The translations under genes were made by a program, and so were the position numbers. 64,000 bases of DNA. Origin: Woeseiaceae bacterium (lineage in GTDB: Bacteria > Pseudomonadota > Gammaproteobacteria > Steroidobacterales > Woeseiaceae). The stretch covers positions 1-64,000 of the forward strand of contig JANQPG010000107.1 of the NCBI GenBank assembly GCA_028289545.1, written 5' to 3'. This document shows positions 1 through 7,753 of this stretch, in pieces; position 1 is the first letter of the stretch; the number at the start of each line of letters is the position of its first letter. Below the pieces are notes generated by a model. The model did no database searches, was not told where the DNA came from, and was given only the letters and a program-made list of their open reading frames with translations.

Positions 1-382
1 GATCAGCGGCACTCCGGCGGTGGGCGATCAGTTCACGATAGAGGCCAACTACGGCGCCACCGGCGACAACAGCAACGGACTGGCCCTGGCCGACATACAG
101 GCCGTGGGCATACTCGACGGGGGTACGGTCAGCATCAACGACAACTACGGACGTCTCGTCTCGGACATCGGTAACGCAACCCGTCAGGCGCAGGCAAACG
201 CGGAAGCCCAGGGTGTGCTCGTGAGCAACGCACAGGATGAAGTTCTGTCGGTGTCTGCCGTTAACCTCGACGAGGAAGCCGCGAACCTCGTGCGCTTCCA
301 GCAGGCCTACCAGGCGGTTGCACAGGTCGTCAGCGTGGCGAGCACGCTGTTCGACACCCTGCTTGCGGCGACGAGGCGATGA
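1..382 (+). CDS. flgK: Flagellar hook-associated protein FlgK (HAP1), C-terminal part only
   Basis: The reading frame is open from the first bases of the window (codons in phase with position 2) and ends at the TGA at 380-382, so the 5' part lies upstream. The visible 127 residues carry the typical FlgK/FlgE C-terminal region: a run ending in NLVRFQQAYQAVAQVVSVAS, the amphipathic helix that forms the D0 core of axial proteins. FlgK is the first junction protein between hook and filament. It sits 26 bases upstream of flgL, the other junction protein, as in most flagellar loci. Nothing can be said about its promoter or N-terminus. Confidence 0.93.
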   Translation, partial: ISGTPAVGDQFTIEANYGATGDNSNGLALADIQAVGILDGGTVSINDNYGRLVSDIGNATRQAQANAEAQGVLVSNAQDEVLSVSAVNLDEEAANLVRFQQAYQAVAQVVSVASTLFDTLLAATRR

Positions 383-408
383 ATAGGGTCGATAAATAGG
401 CGACGGGC

Positions 409-1602
409 ATGCGAGTATCCACACAGGGCAGTTTTCTCAACGGGCTGACCGCCATGCAGCGGCTGCAGGCGGCGCTCGACCGGACTCAGCAGCAGATTTC
501 CACCGGGCGCCGCCTGCTCACGCCGTCGGACGACCCGATTGCGGCGTCCCGTTCCGTCGAGCTGCGTGAATCCATCGGCCGTCTGTCGCAGTTCGATCGC
601 AACGCCGGTATTGCAACCAACCGCCTTGCGCAGGAGGAGTCGGCGCTCACCTCCGTCAACGACGTGCTGCAGCGCGTTCGCGAACTGGCTTTGCAGGCCA
701 ACAACGCCTCGCAGAGCAACGAATCCCGCGGACAGATCGAAGTCGAGCTGCGGGAGTTGCTCGACAACCTCGTGCAGCTCGCCAACCAGAAGGACGGCGG
801 CGGCCGTTTCATGTTTTCCGGCAACCTGGAAGAGACGGTGCCCGTCACCCGGTCGGCCGGCGGTTACGAATACAACGGCGACCAAGGCCGGCGGTTGATC
901 CAGATTGGCGAAAACCGGCAGGTTGCCGACGGCGATCCGGGGTCGGACGTGTTCTTCCGAATCAGGAGCGGCAACGGCGTCTTTTCGCTGGCGGCCGCCG
1001 ATACCAACCTGGGCTCGGGGGTCCTGACGACCGGCAGTGTCGTCGACCCCACGGCCTGGGTGGCGGATCAATACACGGTGACGTTTACGGCGCCCGGCAC
1101 CTATGAAGTGCGTGATTCGGGCGCCGCGCTGGTCGCCACGGGTGCCTGGCAGCCCGGCGACAACATCGTCTTCAACGGTATCGAGTTCGGTATCCAGGGC
1201 GAACCGGCAGCCGGAGACGAATTTGTCGTGGCGCCGTCGGTTTACCAGGACGTCTTTTCCACGGTCGAGCAGCTCGCAGAGGCTGTCGGTACCAGCGTCA
1301 GCGACGACGCCGCACAGACACGAATGATCAACGGCATCAACGCCGGGTTGCTCAACATCGACCAGGCGATCGGCAATATCGTGGACGTTCGCACGCAAGT
1401 GGGTTCGCGTCTTGCAGTCATCGAAAAACAGATCGACACGAACGGTGCTTTTTCGTTGACCTTGCAGGAGACGCTAGCCGGCATCGAAGACCTCGACTAC
1501 GCCGAGGCGCTGTCGCGCCTCAGCCTCGAAGCCACGACCCTGGAAGCGGCGCAGCAGTCGTTTGTAAGAACCCAGCAGCTCTCGCTATTCAATCTGCTAT
1601 GA
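409..1602 (+). CDS. flgL: Flagellar hook-filament junction protein FlgL (HAP3)
   Basis: A 397-residue axial protein. The N-terminus (MRVSTQGSFLNGLTAMQRLQ, followed by QQQISTGRRLLTPSDDPIAA) is the FlgL version of the flagellin D0/D1 helix, and the C-terminus (LEATTLEAAQQSFVRTQQLS) is the matching helix; such paired coiled-coil ends are diagnostic. The variable middle, about residues 170-290, is the exposed domain. FlgL is exported through the flagellar type III apparatus and joins FlgK to the filament. The length is near that of Pseudomonas-type FlgL. The gene follows flgK closely and is probably its operon partner. A T-rich stretch follows the stop, but without a clear stem. Confidence 0.96.
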   Translation: MRVSTQGSFLNGLTAMQRLQAALDRTQQQISTGRRLLTPSDDPIAASRSVELRESIGRLSQFDRNAGIATNRLAQEESALTSVNDVLQRVRELALQANNASQSNESRGQIEVELRELLDNLVQLANQKDGGGRFMFSGNLEETVPVTRSAGGYEYNGDQGRRLIQIGENRQVADGDPGSDVFFRIRSGNGVFSLAAADTNLGSGVLTTGSVVDPTAWVADQYTVTFTAPGTYEVRDSGAALVATGAWQPGDNIVFNGIEFGIQGEPAAGDEFVVAPSVYQDVFSTVEQLAEAVGTSVSDDAAQTRMINGINAGLLNIDQAIGNIVDVRTQVGSRLAVIEKQIDTNGAFSLTLQETLAGIEDLDYAEALSRLSLEATTLEAAQQSFVRTQQLSLFNLL

Positions 1603-1643
1603 AATTTCGCTCCAACTCGCGGCGCGCTTTTTTGCTTTTTGAT

Positions 1644-1659
1644 TGTGCAACACGTCACA
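1644..1659. promoter_or_regulatory. CRP/Vfr-like imperfect palindrome upstream of fliC
   Basis: The sequence TGTGC-N6-TCACA differs at one of ten core positions from the CRP consensus TGTGA-N6-TCACA. It lies about 95 bases upstream of the sigma-28 -35 element of fliC. A perfect version of the same motif is found before the fleQ-like gene (6094-6109), which makes this one more credible, but a single imperfect site can occur by chance. Confidence 0.35.
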
Positions 1660-1751
1660 AAACGGAATATTTGCGCTAAAGATTCCCCTGCGCCGGTCGG
1701 GCCCTGTCGCCGCCGATTCGTCGTCAATTTCAAATTTCATCGAGAAACCGC

Positions 1752-1778
1752 TCAAGGTTCTCCGCCGTCCACCGATAA
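1752..1778 (+). promoter_or_regulatory. Sigma-28 (FliA) promoter of fliC
   Basis: TCAAGGTT, 11 bases, then ACCGATAA. Compared with the FliA consensus TAAAGTTT-N11-GCCGATAA, 6 of 8 positions match in the -35 part and 7 of 8 in the -10 part, with exact spacing. It ends 96 bases before the flagellin start codon. Flagellin transcription by FliA after hook completion is the standard arrangement. Confidence 0.85.
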
Positions 1779-1874
1779 CCCTCGTGACGGAGGTCCTGAA
1801 TGGATATCGCGGCCCTGTTATTCCGCGGCACAAGCAGCCCCGGGTATTACATTTTGTAGACAGGAGTTTTTGAA

Positions 1875-3314
1875 ATGACACAGACGATCAATACAAACGT
1901 TGCATCGCTTAATGCGCAACGTAATTTGAGTCGTTCGCAGGGTTTGCTTAACCAGTCGCTGGAAAGACTGTCCACAGGCCTGCGGATCAACAGCGCAAAG
2001 GACGACGCCGCAGGTCTCGCGATCTCCGAACGCTTCACGACCCAGATTCGGGGTCTCAACCAGGCCATCCGTAACGCCTCCGACGGTATTTCGCTGTCGC
2101 AGACGGCCGAAAGTGCTCTCGGTGAGCTGACGAACAACCTGCAGCGTATCCGTGAGCTGGCTGTCCAGTCGGCGAACGCCACCAACTCGAGCTCGGACCG
2201 CGCCGCACTGAACTCTGAAGTGCAGCAGCGGATCGCCGAAGTCGAGCGTATTGCGAGCCAGACGTCCTTCAACGGCCGTAAGGTTCTCGACGGCACGTTC
2301 GGCAGCGCGCAGTTCCAGGTAGGCGCCAACGTCGGTGAGACGATCAGCGTCGCCCTGACCACGGGCATGCGCTCCAGCCAGATCGGCCAGATCGCTAGCG
2401 CCGCCGGCACGGCGGTTACGGCCAACGCCCTGACTGACAACGGTCTGACGATTGCAGTCGGCACCGGCACGGCGGTTAGCGTCGGTGCGTCGGTCGCCGG
2501 TTCGCTGAACGGCCAGGAAGCTGACAGTGCCTATGCGAAGGTTCGTGCGATCAACAATGCCGGCGTTGCCGGTCTGACGGCGACCGCCTCCAACAGCAGC
2601 ACGGGCACGTTCGCGACGATCGATGGATCCGGTGCTACGGCGGCCACGACTTACGGCCTCACGATCAACGGCGTTGCGATCTATAGTGGCGCGGACAACG
2701 TTGCGATCGGCGCTTCGCTGACCGCATCGGACGTGGCTGCACAGGTCAACCTGTTCTCTTCGCAGACGGGTGTATCGGCGACTGTTAGCGGCACCGATCT
2801 GACGTTCACGTCGATCGACGGCCGTAACACCAACATCGTTGAGGCAGTCACTCTGGGCGCCGGCGCTGCCGGTACCGGTATTGCCGCCGCCCAGGAAGGT
2901 GTCGTTCGCGGTTCTATCACGCTGTCTGCCTCGGACAACATCACGATGACCGGTCAGTTCGCCGACATTGGCCAGGCAGCGACGATCGCCAAGGACGCGG
3001 GTACGCTCGCCGGCGTTGACGTTCTGAGCGTCACGAATGCGGAAACCACGATCAACCGTATCGATTCGGCTCTGACTGTGGTTAGCGACCTGCGTTCGAG
3101 CTTCGGTGCTATCCAGAACCGTTTCGAGTCCACGATCGCGAACCTGCAGGCTGTCTCCGAGAACCTGTCGGCATCGCGCAGCCGGATTCAGGATGCGGAC
3201 TTCGCTGCCGAAACGGCGGCACTGACCAAGGCGCAGATCCTGCAGCAGGCCGGTGTATCGGTACTGTCGCAGGCGAACGCCCAGCCTCAGCTCGCTTTGA
3301 GCTTGCTCCAGTAA
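1875..3314 (+). CDS. fliC: Flagellin FliC, filament subunit
   Basis: A 479-residue flagellin. The N-terminal D0/D1 region (TNVASLNAQRNLSRSQ, LERLSTGLRINSAKDDAAG) and the C-terminal D1/D0 region (AETAALTKAQILQQAGVSVL, then a terminal SLLQ-type helix) are intact. The middle, about residues 175-380, is Thr/Ala/Gly rich and contains a flagellin_IN-like segment near residues 255-330; this is the surface-exposed part. No cysteine is present, as usual for flagellins. Only one flagellin gene is in the window. It is transcribed from the sigma-28 site at 1752-1778 and folded and escorted by FliS, encoded at 5240-5650. A GAGTTTTTG-type leader precedes the ATG; the Shine-Dalgarno AGGAG lies at 1862-1866. 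Confidence 0.98.
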   Translation: MTQTINTNVASLNAQRNLSRSQGLLNQSLERLSTGLRINSAKDDAAGLAISERFTTQIRGLNQAIRNASDGISLSQTAESALGELTNNLQRIRELAVQSANATNSSSDRAALNSEVQQRIAEVERIASQTSFNGRKVLDGTFGSAQFQVGANVGETISVALTTGMRSSQIGQIASAAGTAVTANALTDNGLTIAVGTGTAVSVGASVAGSLNGQEADSAYAKVRAINNAGVAGLTATASNSSTGTFATIDGSGATAATTYGLTINGVAIYSGADNVAIGASLTASDVAAQVNLFSSQTGVSATVSGTDLTFTSIDGRNTNIVEAVTLGAGAAGTGIAAAQEGVVRGSITLSASDNITMTGQFADIGQAATIAKDAGTLAGVDVLSVTNAETTINRIDSALTVVSDLRSSFGAIQNRFESTIANLQAVSENLSASRSRIQDADFAAETAALTKAQILQQAGVSVLSQANAQPQLALSLLQ

Positions 3315-3360
3315 GCCTTGAGGCCGATGCGATAGACCGCATCAGGTAGGTAGTAACGCG

Positions 3361-3384
3361 GCAGGCGGCAAGGATGCTGCCTGC
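3361..3384 (+). other. Intercistronic hairpin between fliC and flaG
   Basis: GCAGGCGGC and GCTGCCTGC pair (8 Watson-Crick pairs and one G-U) around a 6-base loop. There is no uridine run after it, so it is better read as an mRNA-stabilising or attenuating hairpin behind the highly expressed flagellin message than as a full terminator. Confidence 0.45.
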
Positions 3385-3411
3385 TGCGGCTTTACAAAGA
3401 GGAGAGCGTCA

Positions 3412-3765
3412 ATGTCCAGCAAAGACGTCACAGCGGTCTCCAGCGCTACAGGCAAGTTTCAAGCGCTTCCGTCCGTCAGCTCGGCAGCAAACGCAGCCGA
3501 GGAGACTCGCTCTGAAGGCGGCAAGGATGTGCCGCGTGCGGCAACGCCCGACCTCGAAAAACTGACGGCGAAACTGAATCTCGCAAGCGAAACCATAGGT
3601 CGCGATTTGAGGTTCAAGATCGATCTGGCGAGCGGCAGTTCGGTCATACAGGTACTTGATCGCGATACCGGTGAGATTATTCGCCAGATTCCGCCGGACG
3701 AGGCAGAGGTGACGCTGACGCAGAACGGTTTTGTCGAGCTGAAACTCTTCGACGGAAGCGCCTGA
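3412..3765 (+). CDS. flaG: Flagellar protein FlaG
   Basis: A 117-residue FlaG-family protein. The C-terminal half carries the family signature: LRFKIDLASGSSVIQVLDRD followed by TGEIIRQIPPDEA, a small beta-rich domain. The N-terminal 45 residues are Ser/Ala rich and unstructured. FlaG proteins influence filament length in polar flagellates; their biochemical role is not settled. The gene lies between flagellin and fliD as in Pseudomonas and Vibrio. It has its own strong ribosome-binding site (AGAGGAGAG) 9 bases before the ATG. Confidence 0.92.
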   Translation: MSSKDVTAVSSATGKFQALPSVSSAANAAEETRSEGGKDVPRAATPDLEKLTAKLNLASETIGRDLRFKIDLASGSSVIQVLDRDTGEIIRQIPPDEAEVTLTQNGFVELKLFDGSA

Positions 3766-3772
3766 GCAAACA

Positions 3773-3789
3773 CTGGCACGCTTCTTGAA
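3773..3789 (+). promoter_or_regulatory. Sigma-54 promoter of fliD-fliS-fliT
   Basis: CTGGCACG-N4-TTGAA, matching the -24/-12 consensus TGGCACG-N4-TTGCW with one change in the -12 box. It starts 8 bases after the flaG stop codon and lies 50 bases before fliD, so fliD-fliS-fliT can be transcribed separately from flaG. Confidence 0.82.
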
Positions 3790-3838
3790 ACATTTTTTGG
3801 CGTAAGCCGCACGGCGTAGCGAAAGAGCAGCAAACGAC

Positions 3839-5230
3839 ATGGCCAGCATCATTTCATCAGGCATTGGGTCCGGCCTGGATATCGCGGGAATCGTGCAGCA
3901 ACTGGTTGCTGCGGAGGGAACGCCGGTGGAAAGCAGACTCGGACAGAAGGAAGCCAGGGCGCAAGCCAAGCTCTCCGCTTTCGGCAGTCTGAAATCTGCG
4001 CTTGCCGACGTTCGCGATCAGCTTGCGACGATGAGATCGCAGGATCAGTTCCTGAAGCGCAAGGCCGTGTCGAGCAACGAGGATATTTTCTCGGCGACAA
4101 CGACCTCCTCGGCACTTCCGTCCAACTACCAGATCGACGTTGTGCAGCTCGCACAAACGCAGCGGCTGACGTCGGGAGCGTTCGCCGGGTCCGATGCCGC
4201 GGCAGGAACAGGTACGCTGACCGTAACTCTCGGTACCGATTCGATGCTGCTCAACATCGATGCCGAGAACAACACCCTGGCCGATATTCGCAACGCCATC
4301 AACTCGGCCGAGAACAACCCGGGCGTGTCGGCGACGATCGTTAACGCCGAGGCCGGAAGCTATCTGATTCTGACAGGAAACCAGACGGGCGCGAGCAACA
4401 CCATTACGATTACGCAGTCCGGCGGCGACGGCGGACTTGCGGCTCTCGAGTACGATCCTGGCAACGGCCTGTCGGCGTTGACCGAGTCGCAGGCGGCACA
4501 GGATGCCTTGATTCGAATCGACGGTTTCGACGTGACAAGCAGCACGAACACGTTCGCGGGCGCCGTCGAAGGCGTCAGCATACTCGTCAAGGACGTCACT
4601 ACGGCGGGCGGCCAGACGTTGCGCGTCGAGAACGACAACGAGGCCGTCAGCAAGATCGTCGACGATTTTGTGACGGACTACAACGCGCTCGTCGACACGC
4701 TGAATTCGCTGACCCAGTTCGACGCCGATACCGACTCGGCCGCCCCTCTACTGGGCGATTCGACAATACGCAGCATCCGGGATCAGATTCGTCGCGAGAT
4801 GAGCACGGCCCTCAGCGATGCGGGTCTGCCTTTCTCCACGCTGTCTGACGTGGGTATCGAAGTGCAGCTCGACGGCAAGCTCGAGGTCGATCAGACTCGC
4901 CTGTCCACGGCGCTGACGGACGACTTCGTCCGGTTTGGGCAGCTGTTCTCGAACGATGACGGTTTTGCTACCCGCCTGTACGACCTGACGGACAGTTTCC
5001 TCGACACCGACGGCATTATTGAAACCCGCACGCAGGGATTGACGAACCAGATCGACGGTATCGGCGAAGAGCGGGAAGCACTGAACGAACGCCTGGCGTC
5101 GCTGGAGACCCGTCTGCTGCGCCAGTTCAACGCACTGGATTCGCTGCTTGCGCAGCTTTCCTCGACCAGCAATTTCCTCACTCAGCAGCTCAGCAGTTTG
5201 CCGGGCGTTGATCGACCGAACACGAACTAG
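3839..5230 (+). CDS. fliD: Flagellar filament cap protein FliD (HAP2)
   Basis: A 463-residue cap protein. It opens with the FliD N-terminal domain (SGIGSGLDIAGIVQQLVAAE, residues about 6-25), contains the central beta-rich domains including a flagellin_IN-like segment near residue 215, and ends with the C-terminal coiled coil (residues about 385-450: ERLASLETRLLRQFNALDSL). FliD pentamers sit at the filament tip and fold incoming flagellin. The length is typical for the Pseudomonas type. It is the first gene of a sigma-54 operon with fliS 9 bases downstream. Confidence 0.97.
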   Translation: MASIISSGIGSGLDIAGIVQQLVAAEGTPVESRLGQKEARAQAKLSAFGSLKSALADVRDQLATMRSQDQFLKRKAVSSNEDIFSATTTSSALPSNYQIDVVQLAQTQRLTSGAFAGSDAAAGTGTLTVTLGTDSMLLNIDAENNTLADIRNAINSAENNPGVSATIVNAEAGSYLILTGNQTGASNTITITQSGGDGGLAALEYDPGNGLSALTESQAAQDALIRIDGFDVTSSTNTFAGAVEGVSILVKDVTTAGGQTLRVENDNEAVSKIVDDFVTDYNALVDTLNSLTQFDADTDSAAPLLGDSTIRSIRDQIRREMSTALSDAGLPFSTLSDVGIEVQLDGKLEVDQTRLSTALTDDFVRFGQLFSNDDGFATRLYDLTDSFLDTDGIIETRTQGLTNQIDGIGEEREALNERLASLETRLLRQFNALDSLLAQLSSTSNFLTQQLSSLPGVDRPNTN

Positions 5231-5239
5231 GAGTCCACG

Positions 5240-5650
5240 ATGATGGGACCGTCGGGCGCAGCCCGGTATTCTGAACTCGATAGGCAAAGCCGCGTGGAGT
5301 CGGCATCGCCGCACCGCCTGATCCAGCTCCTGATGGAACGGTCGCTCACGAAGATCGGGCTCGCAAAGACGCATCTCGAGAAACGCAACCTGGCCGAGAA
5401 AGGCAGCAGCATCGGCGACGCGATCGAGATCATCAACGGCCTGCAGGCAAGTCTGAATCACAAGGCTGACGAACGCCTGTCCGGCAACTTCGATGCGCTC
5501 TACGGGTACATGATGCGCCGCCTGCTGGAGGCGAACCTTTACAACGATACGGCTGCCCTCGACGAGGTGGCCGGTCTGATGCGCGAAATCAAAGAAGCCT
5601 GGGACGCAATTGCGGATGAGGCAGGGGCCATGGAGGTCCCGGACGTCTGA
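5240..5650 (+). CDS. fliS: Flagellin export chaperone FliS
   Basis: A 136-residue helical protein with FliS features: YSELDRQSRVESASPHRLIQ at the N-terminus (helix 1 and the conserved SPHRLIQ(L)L motif), and the NLYND motif near residue 105. FliS binds the C-terminal helix of flagellin in the cytoplasm and prevents early polymerisation. Two in-frame ATGs (5240 and 5243) follow the AGGAG at 5230-5234; the second is slightly better spaced, and the choice changes only one residue. It follows fliD directly. Confidence 0.96.
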   Translation: MMGPSGAARYSELDRQSRVESASPHRLIQLLMERSLTKIGLAKTHLEKRNLAEKGSSIGDAIEIINGLQASLNHKADERLSGNFDALYGYMMRRLLEANLYNDTAALDEVAGLMREIKEAWDAIADEAGAMEVPDV

Positions 5651-5683
5651 ACGAACGACGTCACAATACAGGGAGGAAACACC

Positions 5684-6022
5684 ATGCATGCGAGTCAACC
5701 TCTAATACAACAGAGCCCACGTGACACAGCGATGGACATGGCTGACGAGATGCTCAAGCTCGCGGAACGCGGCGATTGGGAGCAGCTCGAGCACGTCACG
5801 GTGATGCTCCGCAGCGCCATCGTCAAGGTACCCGAGGATCAGCGTGTTCAGACCGTCGTCGCCGTGCAGGCGATCACGAGACAGGTCCGCGAACTCGCCG
5901 AGCAATCGCGCGGCGACGTGATGTCGCGGCTCAAGGCCATACGCCGTGGCCAGAACGCTGCCCGGGCCTACGGCGTCACCGGCCACCACCAGACGATCAG
6001 CGATCAGCGCGCCGGAGCCTGA
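5684..6022 (+). CDS. fliT: Probable FliT-like flagellar chaperone
   Basis: A 112-residue, predicted all-helical protein directly after fliS, with a good ribosome-binding site (GGGAGG) before the ATG. The segment MADEMLKLAERGDWEQLEHV resembles the first helix of FliT-type proteins, which bind FliD and other late export substrates. The assignment rests mostly on position, size and helical, charged character; sequence conservation in this family is low. If it is not FliT, it is an unnamed flagellar accessory protein of the same operon. Confidence 0.6.
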   Translation: MHASQPLIQQSPRDTAMDMADEMLKLAERGDWEQLEHVTVMLRSAIVKVPEDQRVQTVVAVQAITRQVRELAEQSRGDVMSRLKAIRRGQNAARAYGVTGHHQTISDQRAGA

Positions 6023-6090
6023 GCGCCGCCGCGGACGCCGAACGGGTTGTACCCGCCGGCCGAGCGGGCGATTACGTTAAGTGTGCTGGT

Positions 6091-6112
6091 ATTTGTGAGG
6101 CTGGTCACAAAT
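6091..6112. promoter_or_regulatory. Perfect CRP/Vfr-type palindrome in the fleQ-like promoter
   Basis: ATTTGTGA-N6-TCACAAAT is an 8+8 perfect inverted repeat containing the full CRP core TGTGA-N6-TCACA. Its centre (between 6101 and 6102) is about 41.5 bases upstream of the start point expected from the -10 element at 6131-6136, which is the geometry of class II CRP activation. In Pseudomonas aeruginosa the CRP homologue Vfr is known to act on fleQ as a repressor, so the direction of control here is open. Confidence 0.75.
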
Positions 6113-6130
6113 CCGGCGCTGCCGGACGGC

Positions 6131-6136
6131 TATGAT
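6131..6136 (+). promoter_or_regulatory. Sigma-70 -10 element of the fleQ-like gene
   Basis: TATGAT, 5 of 6 positions of TATAAT. No convincing -35 hexamer is found 16-18 bases upstream; the CRP-type palindrome occupies that place. This fits a promoter that depends on an activator. The leader to the preferred ATG at 6172 would be about 28 bases. Confidence 0.5.
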
Positions 6137-6171
6137 CCTCCCATGCTCGACAGATACGACAGGGGATGAGC

Positions 6172-7494
6172 ATGGCGGCTCCACACAGCAACACCGTCTG
6201 GATAAAAGACAGCAACGCCGAACGCGCGCGTGAGCTGTGCCAGCGACTCGAGTTTCTCGACTACCGTCCCGTGCTGGCGGACTTCGACGGCGCGGAGCCT
6301 TCCGGCGCTGTCGCAGCCGTCGTCTGCGGGGGTTCGGCGATTGCCGAAACGGGCGCGTTGCGTACTGAGCGCCCCGATCTGCCCATACTGTGCCTCGACG
6401 CCGGGGAAACCGGACCGGACATACCGGGCGGCCCGACCTGGCCGCTCGAACTGCCACTGAAACGCTCGCAGCTCAAGCGCCTGCTGAGCCGGGCGGAGCG
6501 TTATCGGCACGCCGAGCGCCGGCATCGCCTCACCGGCAGCTCACATCCCGTCAGAGCAGTGCGCCAACTCATCGAACAGGTTGCCGACTTCGACACCAAC
6601 GTCCTGATTACCGGCGAATCCGGCACGGGCAAGGAACTTGTGGCGCGGACCATCCACGATTTGAGCGACAGGGCGGACAAGCCGTTTGTGCCGATCAACT
6701 GCGGGGCAATACCGCCGGAGCTCCTGGAAAGCGAATTGTTTGGCCACGAGAAAGGCGCGTTTACGGGTGCCATTGCGGCGCGCACGGGCCGCTTCGAGCT
6801 GGCTGAAGGGGGCACGCTGTTTCTCGACGAGATCGGCGACATGAGCCTCGACATGCAGGTAAAACTGCTAAGGGTGCTGCAGGAGCGCTGTTTTGAGCGG
6901 GTCGGCAGCAACCGCTCGAAGCCCTGCGATGTCCGTATTGTGGCCGCGACGCACTGCGATCTGCCGAAGGCTGTTGCCGACGGCGAGTTTCGTGAAGACC
7001 TGTACTTCAGGCTGAACGTGTTTCCGATCGAGATGCCGCCGCTCTACAAGCGGCGTTCGGATTTGCCGCAGCTGCTCGACGAACTGTTTACACAGTATTC
7101 CGGCGATGGCGCCGGCAGCTTTCGCGTTGCTCCCGAGGCGCTCGATCTGCTGGCAGCGTACCGCTGGCCCGGGAACATCCGAGAACTCGGCAATCTCGTG
7201 GAGCGCCTCGCGATACTGAAGCCCGAAGGCGAGATCGGGCCGGAAGATCTTCCAGGCCGGATTGTCAACGGACCGCGGGCGCCGGCCGAGGAGACCGCAC
7301 GCGAACCGAATGTTGTTGCCGAGGCCATGCAGATGACCCACAGCAACCTCAAAGAACACCTGGGTTCGGTCGAACAGGCACTGATCAATCAGGCGATGGA
7401 TGCGGCCGACGGCGTCGTCGCCCAGGCGGCTCGGCTACTCAACGTGCGGCGGACCACGCTGGTCGAAAAAATCGGCAAGTACCGGATCAGTTAG
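6172..7494 (+). CDS. fleQ: FleQ/FlrA-type sigma-54-dependent flagellar master activator
   Basis: A 440-residue enhancer-binding protein. An N-terminal receiver-like FleQ domain (about residues 1-115) is followed by the AAA+ domain with Walker A GESGTGKE (148-155), the sigma-54-contacting loop GAFTGA (195-200) and a C-terminal Fis-type helix-turn-helix ([17 protein letters not shown]). It should activate the early flagellar sigma-54 promoters. Its position after fliDST and before the FleR-like gene matches fleQ of Pseudomonas. The ATG at 6172 has AGGGG six bases upstream; the ATG at 6166 is too close to it. In a by-eye alignment the c-di-GMP-contacting ExxxR motif of FleQ reads ELFTQ, so the Arg is lost. 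A second FleQ-like gene exists at 31989-33406. Confidence 0.88.
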   Translation: MAAPHSNTVWIKDSNAERARELCQRLEFLDYRPVLADFDGAEPSGAVAAVVCGGSAIAETGALRTERPDLPILCLDAGETGPDIPGGPTWPLELPLKRSQLKRLLSRAERYRHAERRHRLTGSSHPVRAVRQLIEQVADFDTNVLITGESGTGKELVARTIHDLSDRADKPFVPINCGAIPPELLESELFGHEKGAFTGAIAARTGRFELAEGGTLFLDEIGDMSLDMQVKLLRVLQERCFERVGSNRSKPCDVRIVAATHCDLPKAVADGEFREDLYFRLNVFPIEMPPLYKRRSDLPQLLDELFTQYSGDGAGSFRVAPEALDLLAAYRWPGNIRELGNLVERLAILKPEGEIGPEDLPGRIVNGPRAPAEETAREPNVVAEAMQMTHSNLKEHLGSVEQALINQAMDAADGVVAQAARLLNVRRTTLVEKIGKYRIS

Positions 7495-7523
7495 CTCTGG
7501 CCGCAACACTTTCCCCCTGACTC

Positions 7524-7549
7524 GCGCAGCTTCGGCTGCGCTTTTTTTT
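7524..7549 (+). terminator. Rho-independent terminator after the fleQ-like gene
   Basis: GCGCAGC-TTCG-GCTGCGC: a perfect 7-bp stem with a stable TTCG tetraloop followed by eight T residues (7542-7549). It ends the fleQ-like transcript and isolates it from the sigma-54 operon that starts downstream. Confidence 0.93.
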
Positions 7550-7684
7550 GCGCGGACGCGAACCTCGCGCAGCAACGCCGGAAAACCGTTGAGCGCGTCG
7601 CCCGGGCGGGGTGGTGTCGGATTTTTGACGGTGCCGTCGCCGCCGTTTCTCACGCAAGTCTTTGATTTTTCGGGTGTCAGTTTT

Positions 7685-7702
7685 TTGGCACGGCTCTTGC
7701 TT
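7685..7702 (+). promoter_or_regulatory. Sigma-54 promoter of the FleR-like/fliE-fliJ operon
   Basis: TTGGCACG-N4-TTGCTT, a full match to the -24/-12 consensus. It lies 52 bases upstream of the preferred GTG start at 7754. The 135 bases between the terminator and this promoter may hold the FleQ enhancer sites. Confidence 0.92.
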
Positions 7703-7753
7703 TGCATTGGACAGGAAGCTTGTCCGACGGTTTTCTTAAGGAGGAATGCAACA

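Noticed and set aside
307-1398. Long open frame on the minus strand opposite flgL
   Set aside because: The plus strand encodes an unmistakable FlgL; the opposite frame is a by-product of GC-rich codon use and resembles no family.
1605-1642. Terminator after flgL
   Set aside because: Two T-runs are present but no stable GC-rich stem precedes them.
3326-3343. Small hairpin GATGCG-N6-CGCATC just after fliC
   Set aside because: Only six pairs and no T-run; the stronger hairpin at 3361-3384 was kept instead.
6100-6125. Canonical -35 hexamer for the fleQ-like promoter
   Set aside because: No hexamer close to TTGACA lies 16-18 bases before TATGAT; the nearest candidate is too far.
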